From Phaeoceros laevis (Eukaryota > Anthocerotophyta > Anthocerotopsida > Notothyladales), in assembly GCA_049999765.1 (NCBI GenBank), contig JBNGIQ010009459.1:303495-345042 (forward strand): 41,548 bases of DNA, read 5' to 3'. The position numbers and the translations under genes were made by a program. The notes beneath the pieces are model-generated. The model did no database searches, was not told the DNA's origin, and saw only the letters and a list, made by a program, of their open reading frames with translations. Positions 30,901-40,160 of this stretch are shown one piece after another; the stretch's first letter is position 1; the number at the start of each line of letters is the position of its first letter.

Positions 30901-31792
30901 ACTGAATGTAAAGAAGGTAGTGCACAAAGCTATGGAAGCCAAGGAGATCAGTGGTGAAGTGAGGCCAACTTGGAAACTCGTGGATGGAGTTTGTAGGGAG
31001 AGCTTGGCCTTTGAAATGGCAAAAAGAGAGGGAGTCCCGGAGAAAGTAATTCTCAGAGCTGAGGCATTGCTCAAGCAGCAGCTGCGAAAGCACGGTGAGC
31101 CTCAATTTTGTCAAGGCACCGCATACCCAGGTGATATTACAAGAAGCCTGCAGGAGGTGGGCCTAAGCTGTTTTGAAGAGCAAAGCACTGTTACGTCTTC
31201 CTCACTGATGATGGGCGTGTTCTCGACTGGTTGCACAACCAATTTACCAGAGACACAAGGCCTTGTTGAGATACTACCGGAGGTTGACTCTCCCAGAGAA
31301 GAGAAAGAAGTTGAATATCTCGTTAGCTTCTCTGAGGAAGAAGAGGACGTGGTTGCAGCAACGCCTGATGTTGCTGTTCGCAAATCTCGCACAATTGATG
31401 ACGTCGTGGAGGTGTTCGAAAGAAAATGCTTGCTCGCTGTAAGTGAAATAAGCCCACAGGCATCAGAAGTGCAGTGCAGAGTCGTTCGGCCACGACAGAA
31501 ACCTCCACCCAACACAACCAGACACTCTTGTGTGTACATGCTGCTGAGGCCCGATGGGAAGTTCTATGTGGGCCAGACTGACAACATTGGCGGGCGTATT
31601 GCCACACACAGGAAAGGGGAGGCATTGCGATATGCTCCCTTTGTCTACGTTACTGTGGAGAACAAGAGCGTCGCCAGCGAGTTGGAGACCATTTTGATTA
31701 ATCATCTCCCGGCCCTTGGGCTGGAGCTGGTGAACCAAGCTGATCAGAATCACCGTCACTTTGGGACAGCTTCCTCGGCACCTCCATTTTGA
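27995..31792 (+). CDS. MSH1: MSH1: organelle MutS homologue with GIY-YIG endonuclease domain, intronless
   Basis: One uninterrupted frame encodes 1265 residues. The first 120 residues are Ser/Arg-rich with multiple Met and Arg, suiting a plastid/mitochondrial targeting peptide. Domains follow: WWETKMKACKKPTTLDVIKR; the MutS mismatch-recognition region with RVGEFYETIG (Phe-Tyr-Glu); the plant MSH1 signature CIVEEVQGPSQARMRKERFI and GHAHPGSPYVYGL; the core/lever; Walker A GPNGGGKSS (near residue 850); MADELCKGTEV (Walker B, near 923); STHLHG (near 958); and a C-terminal GIY-YIG domain from about residue 1176 (CVYMLLRPDGKFYVGQTDNI). MSH1 suppresses recombination and edits mismatches in organelle DNA. 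Arabidopsis MSH1 has many exons; here none is visible, which suggests a retrocopy that replaced the ancestral gene or marks a lineage trait. The start is the first ATG; M9 and M14 are alternatives. Confidence 0.95.
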   Translation: MQVFVFRSMKPGVMPVTMMQVAHSWAAASILGRRTGPDDVLHQLIEPVSQQRIFGATRWEQQGSTAFRALLLCSSSTRQHGSRLEAQFYRRLYRLFNSSNFRSHRNIRVTSTLSSSPAKTVTRRKSRKANESSNTGQSNLRDATYIQWWETKMKACKKPTTLDVIKRLNYNNLLGVDEGLKNGSLKEGSLNSNLLEVKRKFPYEVLLCRVGEFYETIGFDACILIEYAALNPMGGLRGNTTPKAGCPIVNLRHTLDCLTRQGFSVCIVEEVQGPSQARMRKERFIGGHAHPGSPYVYGLAGADIDLEFVEPEPVIGISKSSRGYSFISVLEIMKTYSVEDALTEEAVVAKLRSQRFQRLYLHRSLKDDGSDTVRWGEFGEGGLIWAECNGKQTEWYRNDPVKELLSKVEELYDLEQGEEFRKIIPPAGERPRPLYVGTASQIGILSTPGVPSLLRVLLQQDINGLCVAYIRDLLLNPPPLKVARSIQEACRTMADVKSAIPDFTCVSSAKLVKLIGAKEVNKMEFYRIQCMAEDVLDMHNSQELRPVLENLLDPVWLATGLRIDHDQLVEDCKYIVHVIGQVLATEDDPDRMHSRWPFVPDDFFYDMEQKWRGKVKRRLAEEIHKEVDEAAAALSDAIVEDFLPIVQRTKAITNGGGYSASRAEICYNRESQSVWFKGKRFEPFVEGGTLGEAEIRRLIPALDMKGKRAGEEWYTTRPVEQALERYRSAAENGGATVIELLKGLAETLKAKTNAIVFISAFSIIAKALFSHVSEGKLREWVFPKLVRREKLKEGSHQGEDHSGQACIGTLQEISSLKLFDLVPYWLDKSRQSAVPNTVEMNSMFLLTGPNGGGKSSILRSVCAAAVLANCGLMVPARAAVVPHFDSIMLRMVSNDSPADAKSAFQIEMSELRTILVEATGQSLVMADELCKGTEVHKGTFIAASVLEHLDSIGCMGILSTHLHGLLDLELNVKKVVHKAMEAKEISGEVRPTWKLVDGVCRESLAFEMAKREGVPEKVILRAEALLKQQLRKHGEPQFCQGTAYPGDITRSLQEVGLSCFEEQSTVTSSSLMMGVFSTGCTTNLPETQGLVEILPEVDSPREEKEVEYLVSFSEEEEDVVAATPDVAVRKSRTIDDVVEVFERKCLLAVSEISPQASEVQCRVVRPRQKPPPNTTRHSCVYMLLRPDGKFYVGQTDNIGGRIATHRKGEALRYAPFVYVTVENKSVASELETILINHLPALGLELVNQADQNHRHFGTASSAPPF

Positions 31793-32457
31793 CAGGTTTG
31801 TTGGGGACTTTGTTTACTACGGCCCTACCCAAATTTTGTATAGGCTACAGCTGAATTCTCTCTATTTTCTCTTCAAGTACGTTTGCCGAAGTTGAGGTGA
31901 AAATAGATGAGAGTATCTCGCGGAATGTACACGCCTTCAATCGAGAATCTGAAATCAGAACTTTGAGTCTTCCCTGGTGCCCTTTGACGTTGCCCTGTTC
32001 CCAATGAATACAGAAACATATGCTTTATCACGAGAGCCCTGTAGATGCACCTAACCATTTGCATTCCGAGGAATGGTGCATCTACCGTCTCGAAAGTAAA
32101 CAGATTTCCCTGTGATGGGTCTCTGGGTTTGCGGAACCAAATTGAGCAAGTTCCAGCAAGAGATCACAGAATGCGGAAAGCAACTGCCTGCTACGAATCT
32201 AGGACGACCTAGAAAAAGAGTGCAACCTTACAAGCACGCAGTCTTGGTCGCTGGCGCAGCTTGATTGCACTGGGGTGCAAAAATGGTGCAAAAAAATCTC
32301 AACCAGGTGACCTATTGAGACGGAGTCCGGAGACACGGTTTCGGAGCACCTCTCCTCGGTCACTGTACAGGCGAATTGAAGGCCCGAGGAGGAATGGCTT
32401 CTCTACCAGTTGCCAAATCGGCGAATTGATGGCTAAGTTAAGGCAGGGACTACCTGC
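31793..32457. other. Convergent 3' intergenic between MSH1 and the bZIP gene
   Basis: Apart from the stem-loop at 32041-32086, the region holds no domain-bearing frame. It should include both 3' untranslated regions. Confidence 0.4.
32041..32086. other. Stem-loop in the MSH1/bZIP intergenic region
   Basis: The left arm gtagatgcacc (32041-32051) and the right arm ggtgcatctac are complementary; a second pair, ccatt/aatgg, extends the stem after a three-base bulge. It sits about 250 bp after the MSH1 stop, between convergent genes. It may be a 3' structure or chance. Confidence 0.4.
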
Positions 32458-33381
32458 TCATCTCACAGACACGCTCATATTGGAGGCCTGGAAGGGGCAG
32501 TCCGGACTGACAATGTCCTCCGATCCAAGGGTAGTGCACCCAGGGGAGCTCAAGCCGTCCCTGCTCTCAAGCCGCTGGCAGTCAGTGCTTCCAGCCTCGC
32601 AGTCCGTGAGCCACAACTGGTCATTCAACGGATCCTTGATCTTGCTCTCCCCTTCTCCTAAGGCTTTAGTCTGCCACTGATGAAGGCATTGCACCTCAGC
32701 ATCGCAAGGCATGGCAAAAGAATTGAGGTAGAATCCTCCCGCCAGGGGCTGCACGTTACAAGGTGCGGCAGGCTCCTCCTTCTCCAGTCTCCGCACCGGC
32801 ATCGGCTGGGGCTGAGAATGCGGCTGGTGCTGAAAAGCGTAGGAGCCGAGCTCTCCATCGATCCTGCCGCGGAACTCAGACAGCATAGACCGCAGGCGCA
32901 CAACCTCGGCCTCGAAAGGCCGCAGACGCACCACCTCCGCTTCCAGCGCTGCCTGCCCCTGCAGCCGCTTGAAGAGCTGTGCCTGTAGCACCTTGAGCTG
33001 CCGCACCTGCTCCTCTAGCTGCGCCGCGTGCGCTTTCTTCTTCTCACGGTACTTCTTCACAGCTTCCCGGTTGCCGACGGACCGCTTCTTCTTGGACAAG
33101 GGCTGCTGCATCTCCGAAGCATCGGCATCAGCATCGGCAATGCCGCTGCCGCTGCCATTGTTGTCCGGCGCCAAGAGCTGCGTGTGAGTGTGGTAGCAGG
33201 TGTGAGTGTGCGTGCTGTCGGGCCCTGTTGCCGGGTTGCAGGTGTGTGTGTGCGTGCAGTTGTGCGTGCTGCGCATCATCTCCTCCAGGAACCTATCCAT
33301 GTCCGAGGTGCTGCTGCAGGGGTAATCGCATGCCAGGCTGCTTCCGGAGAAAATCTCCGGGTCCGAGAACTCCTCCTCCAT
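32458..33381 (-). CDS. Group-F bZIP transcription factor with Zn-sensor His/Cys motif (bZIP19/23-like)
   Basis: The product is 307 residues from the ATG at 33381; four further codons upstream are open but begin with GTG. Residues about 40-68 form a His/Cys-rich stretch, NCTHTHTCNPATGPDSTHTH then TCYHTHTQ, which matches the zinc-sensor motif of Arabidopsis bZIP19 and bZIP23. The basic region and zipper follow at about 96-165 (KKKRSVGNREAVKKYREKKK, AQLEEQVRQLKVLQAQLFKR). Known role: group-F bZIPs bind zinc through this motif and, when zinc is scarce, activate ZIP-transporter genes through ZDRE sites. The gene is intronless here. It lies convergent to MSH1 and head-to-tail with Ran. Confidence 0.93.
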   Translation of the reverse strand: MEEEFSDPEIFSGSSLACDYPCSSTSDMDRFLEEMMRSTHNCTHTHTCNPATGPDSTHTHTCYHTHTQLLAPDNNGSGSGIADADADASEMQQPLSKKKRSVGNREAVKKYREKKKAHAAQLEEQVRQLKVLQAQLFKRLQGQAALEAEVVRLRPFEAEVVRLRSMLSEFRGRIDGELGSYAFQHQPHSQPQPMPVRRLEKEEPAAPCNVQPLAGGFYLNSFAMPCDAEVQCLHQWQTKALGEGESKIKDPLNDQLWLTDCEAGSTDCQRLESRDGLSSPGCTTLGSEDIVSPDCPFQASNMSVSVR

Positions 33382-33916
33382 CTCCTCCTTCACAGTATGC
33401 CCTTCCTCCTACAGAAGCTTTGCTCCAGTCCGCGATGCCCCTTGCCAACGAATTTCAATTGGCATGGCCCTTGAATGCGCACGGCATGAACATTACAGGA
33501 CGTCCTTCGATGCACCATCGCATAGCGGGCCCCGTCCCGAGAATCTAACTATAGGCTACCGCCAGTAGATAAAGAAAATTTATGTCCCGAAGAACCTTCT
33601 GAGAAATGGAAAGGGATGCATGTAGACAAGGTACGGTACACAGATTCGTCGGTGCAAACTTCGAAGGCAAGAAAACTAAATTATGGCAGCACTGCAGCAG
33701 GGATACGTCTGTCCGATCATGAAGTCAAGAAACAGGAACACTGCTCCGTTTGCGAGCCATGAGCAAGTTCCTCTTGCAAATTTCGTGGGAGACGGAATAA
33801 TATCAGTGTATGAAGTTTGTGAATTGACCTACGGCCAGAATACCATCATCACCTTGGTCCAAGAAGTCGACTTTCCTAGTTCCAGGTTCAGCTACAGTCG
33901 GCGCTACAGTGGTGTT
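33382..33916. other. bZIP upstream region and Ran 3' flank
   Basis: About 535 bp separate the bZIP start from the Ran stop, both on the minus strand, so this contains the bZIP promoter. No zinc-deficiency response element (RTGTCGACAY) was noticed by eye. Confidence 0.4.
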
Positions 33917-35885
33917 CTAGTTATCAAAATTGTCGTCATCGTCATCTGGCAATGGCTGGACAGATGCTCGTTGTATTTCTTCGTCTATCCTGTAATACAA
34001 AACAGAGTGCAACTCAGGGCATGCGCAAACAAGTAAATCACCAACACAGCTTCACCAACAAGTTAGAATGGCAGCACTTACAGTTGCTGTTGTTCGACAT
34101 CAATCTGAACCTCTGGAGGAGCAAGGGCAGGCGATTCCACAAAGTGAAGGCTTGAATCTCTGGCGACGTTGACAGCAGAAGCAGTACACTCGTTAGGACA
34201 TCTGCAAACTTTTTTAGTGCCAACCCTTTCACTGAAATGAATCGCACCGAACGAAACTCACCCAGCAAGCTTCCTGGCAAGATAGAGAAACGGCTTTTCA
34301 AAGTTGTAGTTGCTTTTTGCAGAGATTTCGTAGTACTGCAGGTTCTTTTTTCTGTGAAATGTAACTTGTTTCGCTTTCACCTGCCTATTCTTCACATCTA
34401 CTTTATTTCCACAGAGGACAACCGGGATGTTCTCACATACCCTGGAGAACAAGTAAAGAAGGTTAGACAGGGCAGATCCAACTAATGAACCTGCTCTCGA
34501 CCGACATTTTGCACCTCCAGTTAACCTCCTCTAACCACATGCTTACACCAGCAGCACGTGGCCTAAAAAATAAAGGAACGTCTTAGTGACACTCACCGGC
34601 ACAGATCACGATGCCAAGTTGGTACGTTCTTGTAAGTCAGACGTGCAGTTACATCAAACATGATAATAGCACATTGCCCATGAATACTGCGAGTGACAAG
34701 CAAGTTATTACTCCACAACTCTCACAGAAAAAAAAAACCAGGAGATTATGAGGTGTGACTTCGAGAGGAAGCCAGACTTACTAGTATCCGTCTCGAAGAC
34801 CTCCAAACTTTTCTTGTCCAGCAGTGTCCCAACAATAAAAGCGGATTTGTCCACAGTTCGTATGGAAATCAAGAGGGTGAACCTCCACCCCAATAGTGGC
34901 TGCATGGAAGGAGAATTCAAGCACAAGGATACAGTTAAAACAGAGACCTCTGAACTAGACCAGGCTTCTGATAGCAACAAATCCGATCCAAAATAGCATA
35001 GCACTGGACCTAGGCTACACATAGAAAGAGACTCTACACAGAGTTGACACGTACGCTCGTATCTCTTTTCAAATTCTCCAGTCAAGTGACGCTTCACAAA
35101 AGTTGTCTTTCCTGCAGGTCCCGACAGGACACCCAGTCTTAGGTTGTCTAAAGCAAAAGATTTCTCACCACAGGATTCACAAACGATGCTTTGTTGCAAA
35201 ACTTCAAAATAAACCCACCGGTTCCTCCGTCTCCGACAAGAACTAGCTTGAAGCTGGGGCAATTGTTAGGGGTTGTCTGGCCTGGCAATGCCTGCAAGTA
35301 CACAGTTTGTTAGATTTCTTCCACCTGCATCATGCAACCTTCAACATCCACTCTTCACGTAATTAACAATTGCAAGTGAACGCCAGCTGCCTCCATTGAG
35401 CTCAATGCTGAACTATCCTAAGCTTCACAACCAGGTCCAAAACCCTAGCCAATTGACAGACCGTAGCTGTGTTCCCCACATGCAAAGATTTTTGCCACTT
35501 TGCAAGACAGAACGCTGTCTTTACCACATATGACAATCTGCTTCCAGCGACAGCGGAAGCAGATTTTTATATGTGGTAAAGAGAATTCGAAACATCTGCT
35601 GGTGGCAGAGGGCACAATTGCAACACCTATCCTGGCAAAACCTGAGTATCTAGACATAATACACCACCATGCAGACAGACCGCAATGCCACAAGTTACAG
35701 GGCCCTACAACTCAGCAGCTCCACTACTCTATACTACAAAAGCAAGAAGACGGGTCCTGGCAGGCGCCAAGCCTCATTCAACAGCATCATCTGCAGCAAT
35801 TGCACCGGTGCCTGAAGGACTTAGACCTACCAGGTTCTCGGACTCGATCCAAGCATAAATTGCATCACGGTGAGGGAATTACCAT
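33917..35885 (-). CDS. RAN: Ran GTPase
   Basis: The minus-strand gene's first exon carries only the ATG (35885-35883), followed by a 591-bp intron (35882-35292) and then [20 protein letters not shown] from 35291. Later exons give [19 protein letters not shown] (P-loop), [34 protein letters not shown] (switch II), [59 protein letters not shown], and [20 protein letters not shown]. The end is [20 protein letters not shown], a slight variant of the acidic DEDDDL tail. Ran controls nuclear transport and spindle assembly. The start is fixed by the canonical MALPGQ N-terminus created by splicing directly after ATG. Confidence 0.95.
35519..35581. ncRNA. Imperfect hairpin, miRNA-like or foldback, in Ran intron 1
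   Basis: Arms 35519-35545 (ctttaccacatatgacaatctgcttcc) and 35555-35581 pair with 25 of 27 positions complementary around a 9-nt loop. On the minus strand it would be transcribed within the Ran intron. Size and near-perfect pairing resemble a short miRNA precursor or a tiny foldback transposon. A function is unproven; no conserved miRNA sequence was recognised. Confidence 0.4.
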
Positions 35886-36263
35886 GGCTTCGCGGTGCAA
35901 GCTGACGGCGGCAAGGCGACGAAGGTGGAGATGGCCGTGCAGGCTCAGGGATCAGGAGCAGGTTCTAACTGTGACTCTTAAAACCCCAGGTCTCCCCGTT
36001 TCCTTTGGAAAGTTCCTTGATTTATTTATTTTCTAATTCTGGGTTCCTTCCAGGAGAAGCTTTCCTCAAACTTCAAATCTAGGTGGCGGCTCGGGAGTCG
36101 GGTACCTTATGAGGGTCTCCCACTCGCCAGCACGTGACGGTTGTCTCTGAGCCCGAAGGTTCTCTGCCGTATGCGCAAGTGCCTTGCATTTGAGGTCTTG
36201 TGGAGGAGCTTTTAGTTCCTTAGCTTTAACGGATCAATCCATGGCGGGATTGGGATTTTGTCT
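35886..36263. promoter_or_regulatory. Divergent Ran / PPR intergenic region
   Basis: 378 bp separate the Ran ATG (minus) from the long PPR ATG (plus), so a bidirectional promoter is likely. No specific motif was identified. Confidence 0.4.
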
Positions 36264-39200
36264 ATGCTGCACTACAGCACAAGGCTGGAAGTGCCATTCC
36301 ACTGTTGTTGTGTTATTTGCCACAGGAAGGATCAAATTCGGCGATCTAGACCTTCTCAGAACACTCAGAATGGTGGGACAACAGGCTGGACAAGGCAGGA
36401 CCTTGTCATTCAAATCTTCAACACCTCAGTTACTGTTCCGTTGTCTGATCATAGTCCTGATACAAGCTCAACATTGTGCGCGCAGAAAAGCCGCCTCCCT
36501 CCAGACTTACACAATATCACAGGAGGTTCCTTGTGCTTGGACTATCAACAGAAGTCTGCCTGGTTTGATTCCCGTGCCGGCACCTTAGGTGCCCAGCTGC
36601 AAGGGGGTGTAGAGGGTTTTGTCCCTACAGCCGCCTCTGAGCTAGCCGATATGCTTGAAAATATGTGCGACCAGGGCCAGCTAGACAAGGCACTGACCGT
36701 TCTGTTCCGGATGGATCAGCAGGGGATTGTTCCTTCCCTGAACGTCTACAGGTCTCTACTGAAGACGAGCATGAAAAGGAAGGCTCTGCTTCAGGCGAAG
36801 CAAATACATGCTCATCTGGTCCAGCATGGTTTGGAGTCCACCACATCGCTTGGTGAATATGTTGTTAGCACGCTGGTGAAGTGTGGTGGTCTGGAAGATG
36901 CTCTCAAGGTGTTTCACAGGTTACCATGCCGAACTGTTTTTGCTTGGACAGCAGTGATATCTGGGTTCACGGCTGCTGGGCAAGGTCAGGAAGCGCTAAA
37001 GATGTACCACTGTATGCGAGAGAAAGGCTTACAGCCAGACAAGTACACCATTGTGAGTGTACTCCAAGCTTGTGGCAGCATACCTGATCTGAAAGAGGGC
37101 AGGGAAGTTCACAGAGAAGCTTTGAAGTACGGGTGTCAGTCTGAACTCTTTGTAGGTACAGCTTTAGTTGATATGTATGCAAAGTGTAGGAGCATTGCCG
37201 ATGCACAGAAAGTGTTCGATGGATTGTCCCAGCGAGATGTGGTTTCCTGGAACGCAATGCTTGGTGCATATGCTTCGCAAGGCCAAGCAGAGAAGGTTTT
37301 ACAGCTTTATCAGCAAATGCAGCGGGAAGGTGTCAGTCCAAATTGTCGGACGTTTGTGAGTGCACTCCAAGCATGTGGCATGCTCGCAGAGAAGGAACGT
37401 GATGTTGTTGTGGATGGGCAACCCACTAAGCTGAAGGCTCTGGAAAGGGGCAAGGCAATACATACCGATGCTCGAAGGAAGGGCCATGCTTCAGATATCT
37501 TTGTTGCTAACACTCTCATTAGCATGTACGGAAAATGTAGGAGTATACCTGACGCTCAATCTGTGTTTGACGGGATTGCTAAAAGAGATGTGGTATCATG
37601 GAACGCCTTGCTTGTGGCACATACGCAGCAAGGCCACCCAGAGGAAGCCTTGCAGGTGTATGAACAAATACTGCTTGACGGGGTGAGTCCAGATGTTCGA
37701 ACGTTTCTGAGTGCTCTTCAGGCATGTAGTGCTCTTGCTGAGAAGGAAGAAGCTGTCATGGACGAGCAAGGTACAAAATGGAAGGCACTGGCGAGGGGAA
37801 AAAAGATACACGATGATGCATGGGAAAAGGGCTTCGCATCACATGTTTTTATCGGCAACACCCTTGTTAGTATGTACGGGAAGTGTGGAAGCATTTTGGA
37901 TGCACAGCATGTGTTCAACACGTTGTCTCAGAGGACTGTGGTCTCATGGACAGCAATGCTCATGGCATATACCCAGCATGGCCAAGCAGAGAAGGCCATG
38001 GAACTGTATGAACAGATGCTAGAGGAATGTGTAAGCCCAGATGTGCGAGTCTTTGTAAGTTCTCTTCAAGCGTGCGGCATGCTTGCTACAAGCGAATCTG
38101 AGGTTGTAGATAAGGGATTGACGGACTTAGCGTCCATAGCAAAGGGGAAGGTTATGCATGCAAAAGCTTGGAATTTGGGGCACAGGTCAGATGTCTTTAT
38201 TGGCAGTGCTTTAGTCAGTATGTATGCGAAGTGTGGGAGCATCACTGATGCGCAGATTGTCTTTGATCAGCTGTCTGAGAGGGATGTAGCTGCCTGGAAT
38301 GCGATGGTAGCAGCATATATTGAGCAGGGCCAAGCAGATATGGCTTTCCAGCTTTATACAAGAATGTTGGAGGAAGGCGTTAGTCCGGATTTTTGGACTT
38401 TCGTGAGAATGTTGCAAGCATGTGGCGTCCTTGCCGAGGAGGATGAAGACATTTTTGTGGATGGTGTATTGCTGAAGCCAATGTGGCTGCAGAAAGGAAA
38501 GGCAATGCACGCTGGTGTTCAGTACATCGGATGTAACTTGGATGTATTTGTGGAAAATACCCTTGTTAGTATGTATGGAAAGTGTGGTAGCACTCTGGAT
38601 GCACAACATGTGTTTGACGGACTGACCCATTTGAATGTGGTCACATGGAATTCCTTGCTGACAGCATACATCCAGCAGGACAAAGCAGACCTCGCTTTGG
38701 AGAAGTATGAGCAGATGCTGGAGGACGGTATGGGTGCAAATGATCGGACATTTGTGAGCATGCTACAAGCTTGTGGCATGTTGGCAGAGCTAGAGGATGG
38801 GGTTGTTGTTGGTGAGCTTTTGGTGAAAGCAAAGTCATTCAACATGGGAAGGGCAATACATGTCGACGCATGCAGGATGGGTTTCACATCCGATGTCTTC
38901 ATTGGCAGTACCCTTGTCAGTATGTATGGTAAGTGCGGGAGCGTTGCGGATGCTGAACAGGTCTTTGACGGCCTCTCTGAGCGAGACGTTGTGAGATGGA
39001 ACGCTATGCTTTCGGCACATGCCGAGCAGGGCAGTGCAGAGAAGAGTTTGCAGCTCTACAGACAGATGCAAGAGGAAGGCGTGAGGCCGAATGAAATCAC
39101 ACTTATGTGCATTCTGCAAGCATGCAGTCACACAGGAAGCCTGGATGTCTGCGTCGAGATTCATGATGCCATTATCTCCAACGGGATCAACTTGACTACT

Positions 39201-39998
39201 CTGCTGGCCAGCGCTCTGATCCACGCTTACGGGCGGTGCGCAAGCATGGTGGATGCTCAGAACGTGTTTGATGCAATGGCCCAGCACGATGTGGTGTCAT
39301 GGACTGCATTGATTGCTGGGTACTCCCGCGAAGGAGCGTGGGAGACAAGCTTGCAGTGCTACGAGGCAATGCAGCAGGCAGGTGTGAAGCCCAACGGAGT
39401 CACCTTCCTGTCTCTCCTCTCGGCATGCACCCATGGTGGCCTGGTAGATAAAGGTGTGGAGTATTTCGAATCCATGAGCAAAGACCACAGCCTAGTTCCA
39501 GAGGTTGAGCATTACGCCAGCATGGTGGACCTCCTGGGGCGCGCAGGCTATTTCACAAGAGTCCAAGGACTGCTGTCAACCATGCCAATGCAGCCTGATC
39601 TGGCTATATGGTTATGTCTGCTGGGAGCCTGTAGAACGCATCACAAGGTGGAGCTGGGGGAAGAGGCCTTTGAGCAGGCAGTGCGACTGCAGCCCAACCA
39701 TGCTGCCGCATACCTCTTGATGGCCAACGTGTATGCTGATGCAGGCCGGTTGGACCTTGCCCACGAGGTGCATGCCAGAAGGGAACAAGCTGGTGCATTG
39801 AAGAAGCCCGGACAAAGCTGGATCAGACATGAGCAGGACTTGCACACTTTCGTGGTGCAGGACAGGGAGCACGCTCAAGTTGAACGACTCTACCACCTCT
39901 TAGGAGACTTGAACACAGAGCTGGAGAAAGCCCAAGTTCTGCATCCTGAACGGGAATCAAACCACGCCTTTGTAACACCTTGGACGTGTGGCAAATAA
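36264..39998 (+). CDS. Very long PPR protein, PLS class, E-type C-terminus without DYW domain
   Basis: The single exon encodes 1244 residues from the ATG at 36264. After a leader of about 125 residues, roughly 25-30 PLS-type PPR motifs follow (FVGTALVDMYAKCRSIADAQ, VVSWNAMLGAYASQGQAEKV, and so on). Six of the units carry an extra loop of about 13-16 residues between the helices, such as LAEKERDVVVDGQPTKLKAL and LAEKEEAVMDEQGTKWKALA. The C-terminus has E1/E2 (HYASMVDLLGRAGYFTRVQG, AAAYLLMANVYADAGRLDLA) and a PG box ALKKPGQSWI, then stops after HTFVVQDREHAQ...; there is no DYW catalytic region. In the family, E-type factors need a DYW-bearing partner for editing, or act without catalysis. Three near-identical repeated modules suggest internal tandem growth of the array. 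Targeting peptide uncertain. Confidence 0.9.
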   Translation: MLHYSTRLEVPFHCCCVICHRKDQIRRSRPSQNTQNGGTTGWTRQDLVIQIFNTSVTVPLSDHSPDTSSTLCAQKSRLPPDLHNITGGSLCLDYQQKSAWFDSRAGTLGAQLQGGVEGFVPTAASELADMLENMCDQGQLDKALTVLFRMDQQGIVPSLNVYRSLLKTSMKRKALLQAKQIHAHLVQHGLESTTSLGEYVVSTLVKCGGLEDALKVFHRLPCRTVFAWTAVISGFTAAGQGQEALKMYHCMREKGLQPDKYTIVSVLQACGSIPDLKEGREVHREALKYGCQSELFVGTALVDMYAKCRSIADAQKVFDGLSQRDVVSWNAMLGAYASQGQAEKVLQLYQQMQREGVSPNCRTFVSALQACGMLAEKERDVVVDGQPTKLKALERGKAIHTDARRKGHASDIFVANTLISMYGKCRSIPDAQSVFDGIAKRDVVSWNALLVAHTQQGHPEEALQVYEQILLDGVSPDVRTFLSALQACSALAEKEEAVMDEQGTKWKALARGKKIHDDAWEKGFASHVFIGNTLVSMYGKCGSILDAQHVFNTLSQRTVVSWTAMLMAYTQHGQAEKAMELYEQMLEECVSPDVRVFVSSLQACGMLATSESEVVDKGLTDLASIAKGKVMHAKAWNLGHRSDVFIGSALVSMYAKCGSITDAQIVFDQLSERDVAAWNAMVAAYIEQGQADMAFQLYTRMLEEGVSPDFWTFVRMLQACGVLAEEDEDIFVDGVLLKPMWLQKGKAMHAGVQYIGCNLDVFVENTLVSMYGKCGSTLDAQHVFDGLTHLNVVTWNSLLTAYIQQDKADLALEKYEQMLEDGMGANDRTFVSMLQACGMLAELEDGVVVGELLVKAKSFNMGRAIHVDACRMGFTSDVFIGSTLVSMYGKCGSVADAEQVFDGLSERDVVRWNAMLSAHAEQGSAEKSLQLYRQMQEEGVRPNEITLMCILQACSHTGSLDVCVEIHDAIISNGINLTTLLASALIHAYGRCASMVDAQNVFDAMAQHDVVSWTALIAGYSREGAWETSLQCYEAMQQAGVKPNGVTFLSLLSACTHGGLVDKGVEYFESMSKDHSLVPEVEHYASMVDLLGRAGYFTRVQGLLSTMPMQPDLAIWLCLLGACRTHHKVELGEEAFEQAVRLQPNHAAAYLLMANVYADAGRLDLAHEVHARREQAGALKKPGQSWIRHEQDLHTFVVQDREHAQVERLYHLLGDLNTELEKAQVLHPERESNHAFVTPWTCGK

Positions 39999-40160
39999 GT
40001 CAGTCCAACGGTAAGCCACTCTTGCCTCTAGACACAACTAGAACCACCCTTAACATTGGCTTTACTGTTCGACCGAGGCATACTTTGGAGTGAAGGGAAT
40101 CTTATAGCATGTGTGTCATTGTGTGACAACAGATGGCTGAAGAAGTGGCAATCTTGAACA
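39999..40160. other. PPR 3' flank
   Basis: A short non-coding gap between the PPR stop codon and the P450 remnant. Nothing recognised. Confidence 0.4.
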
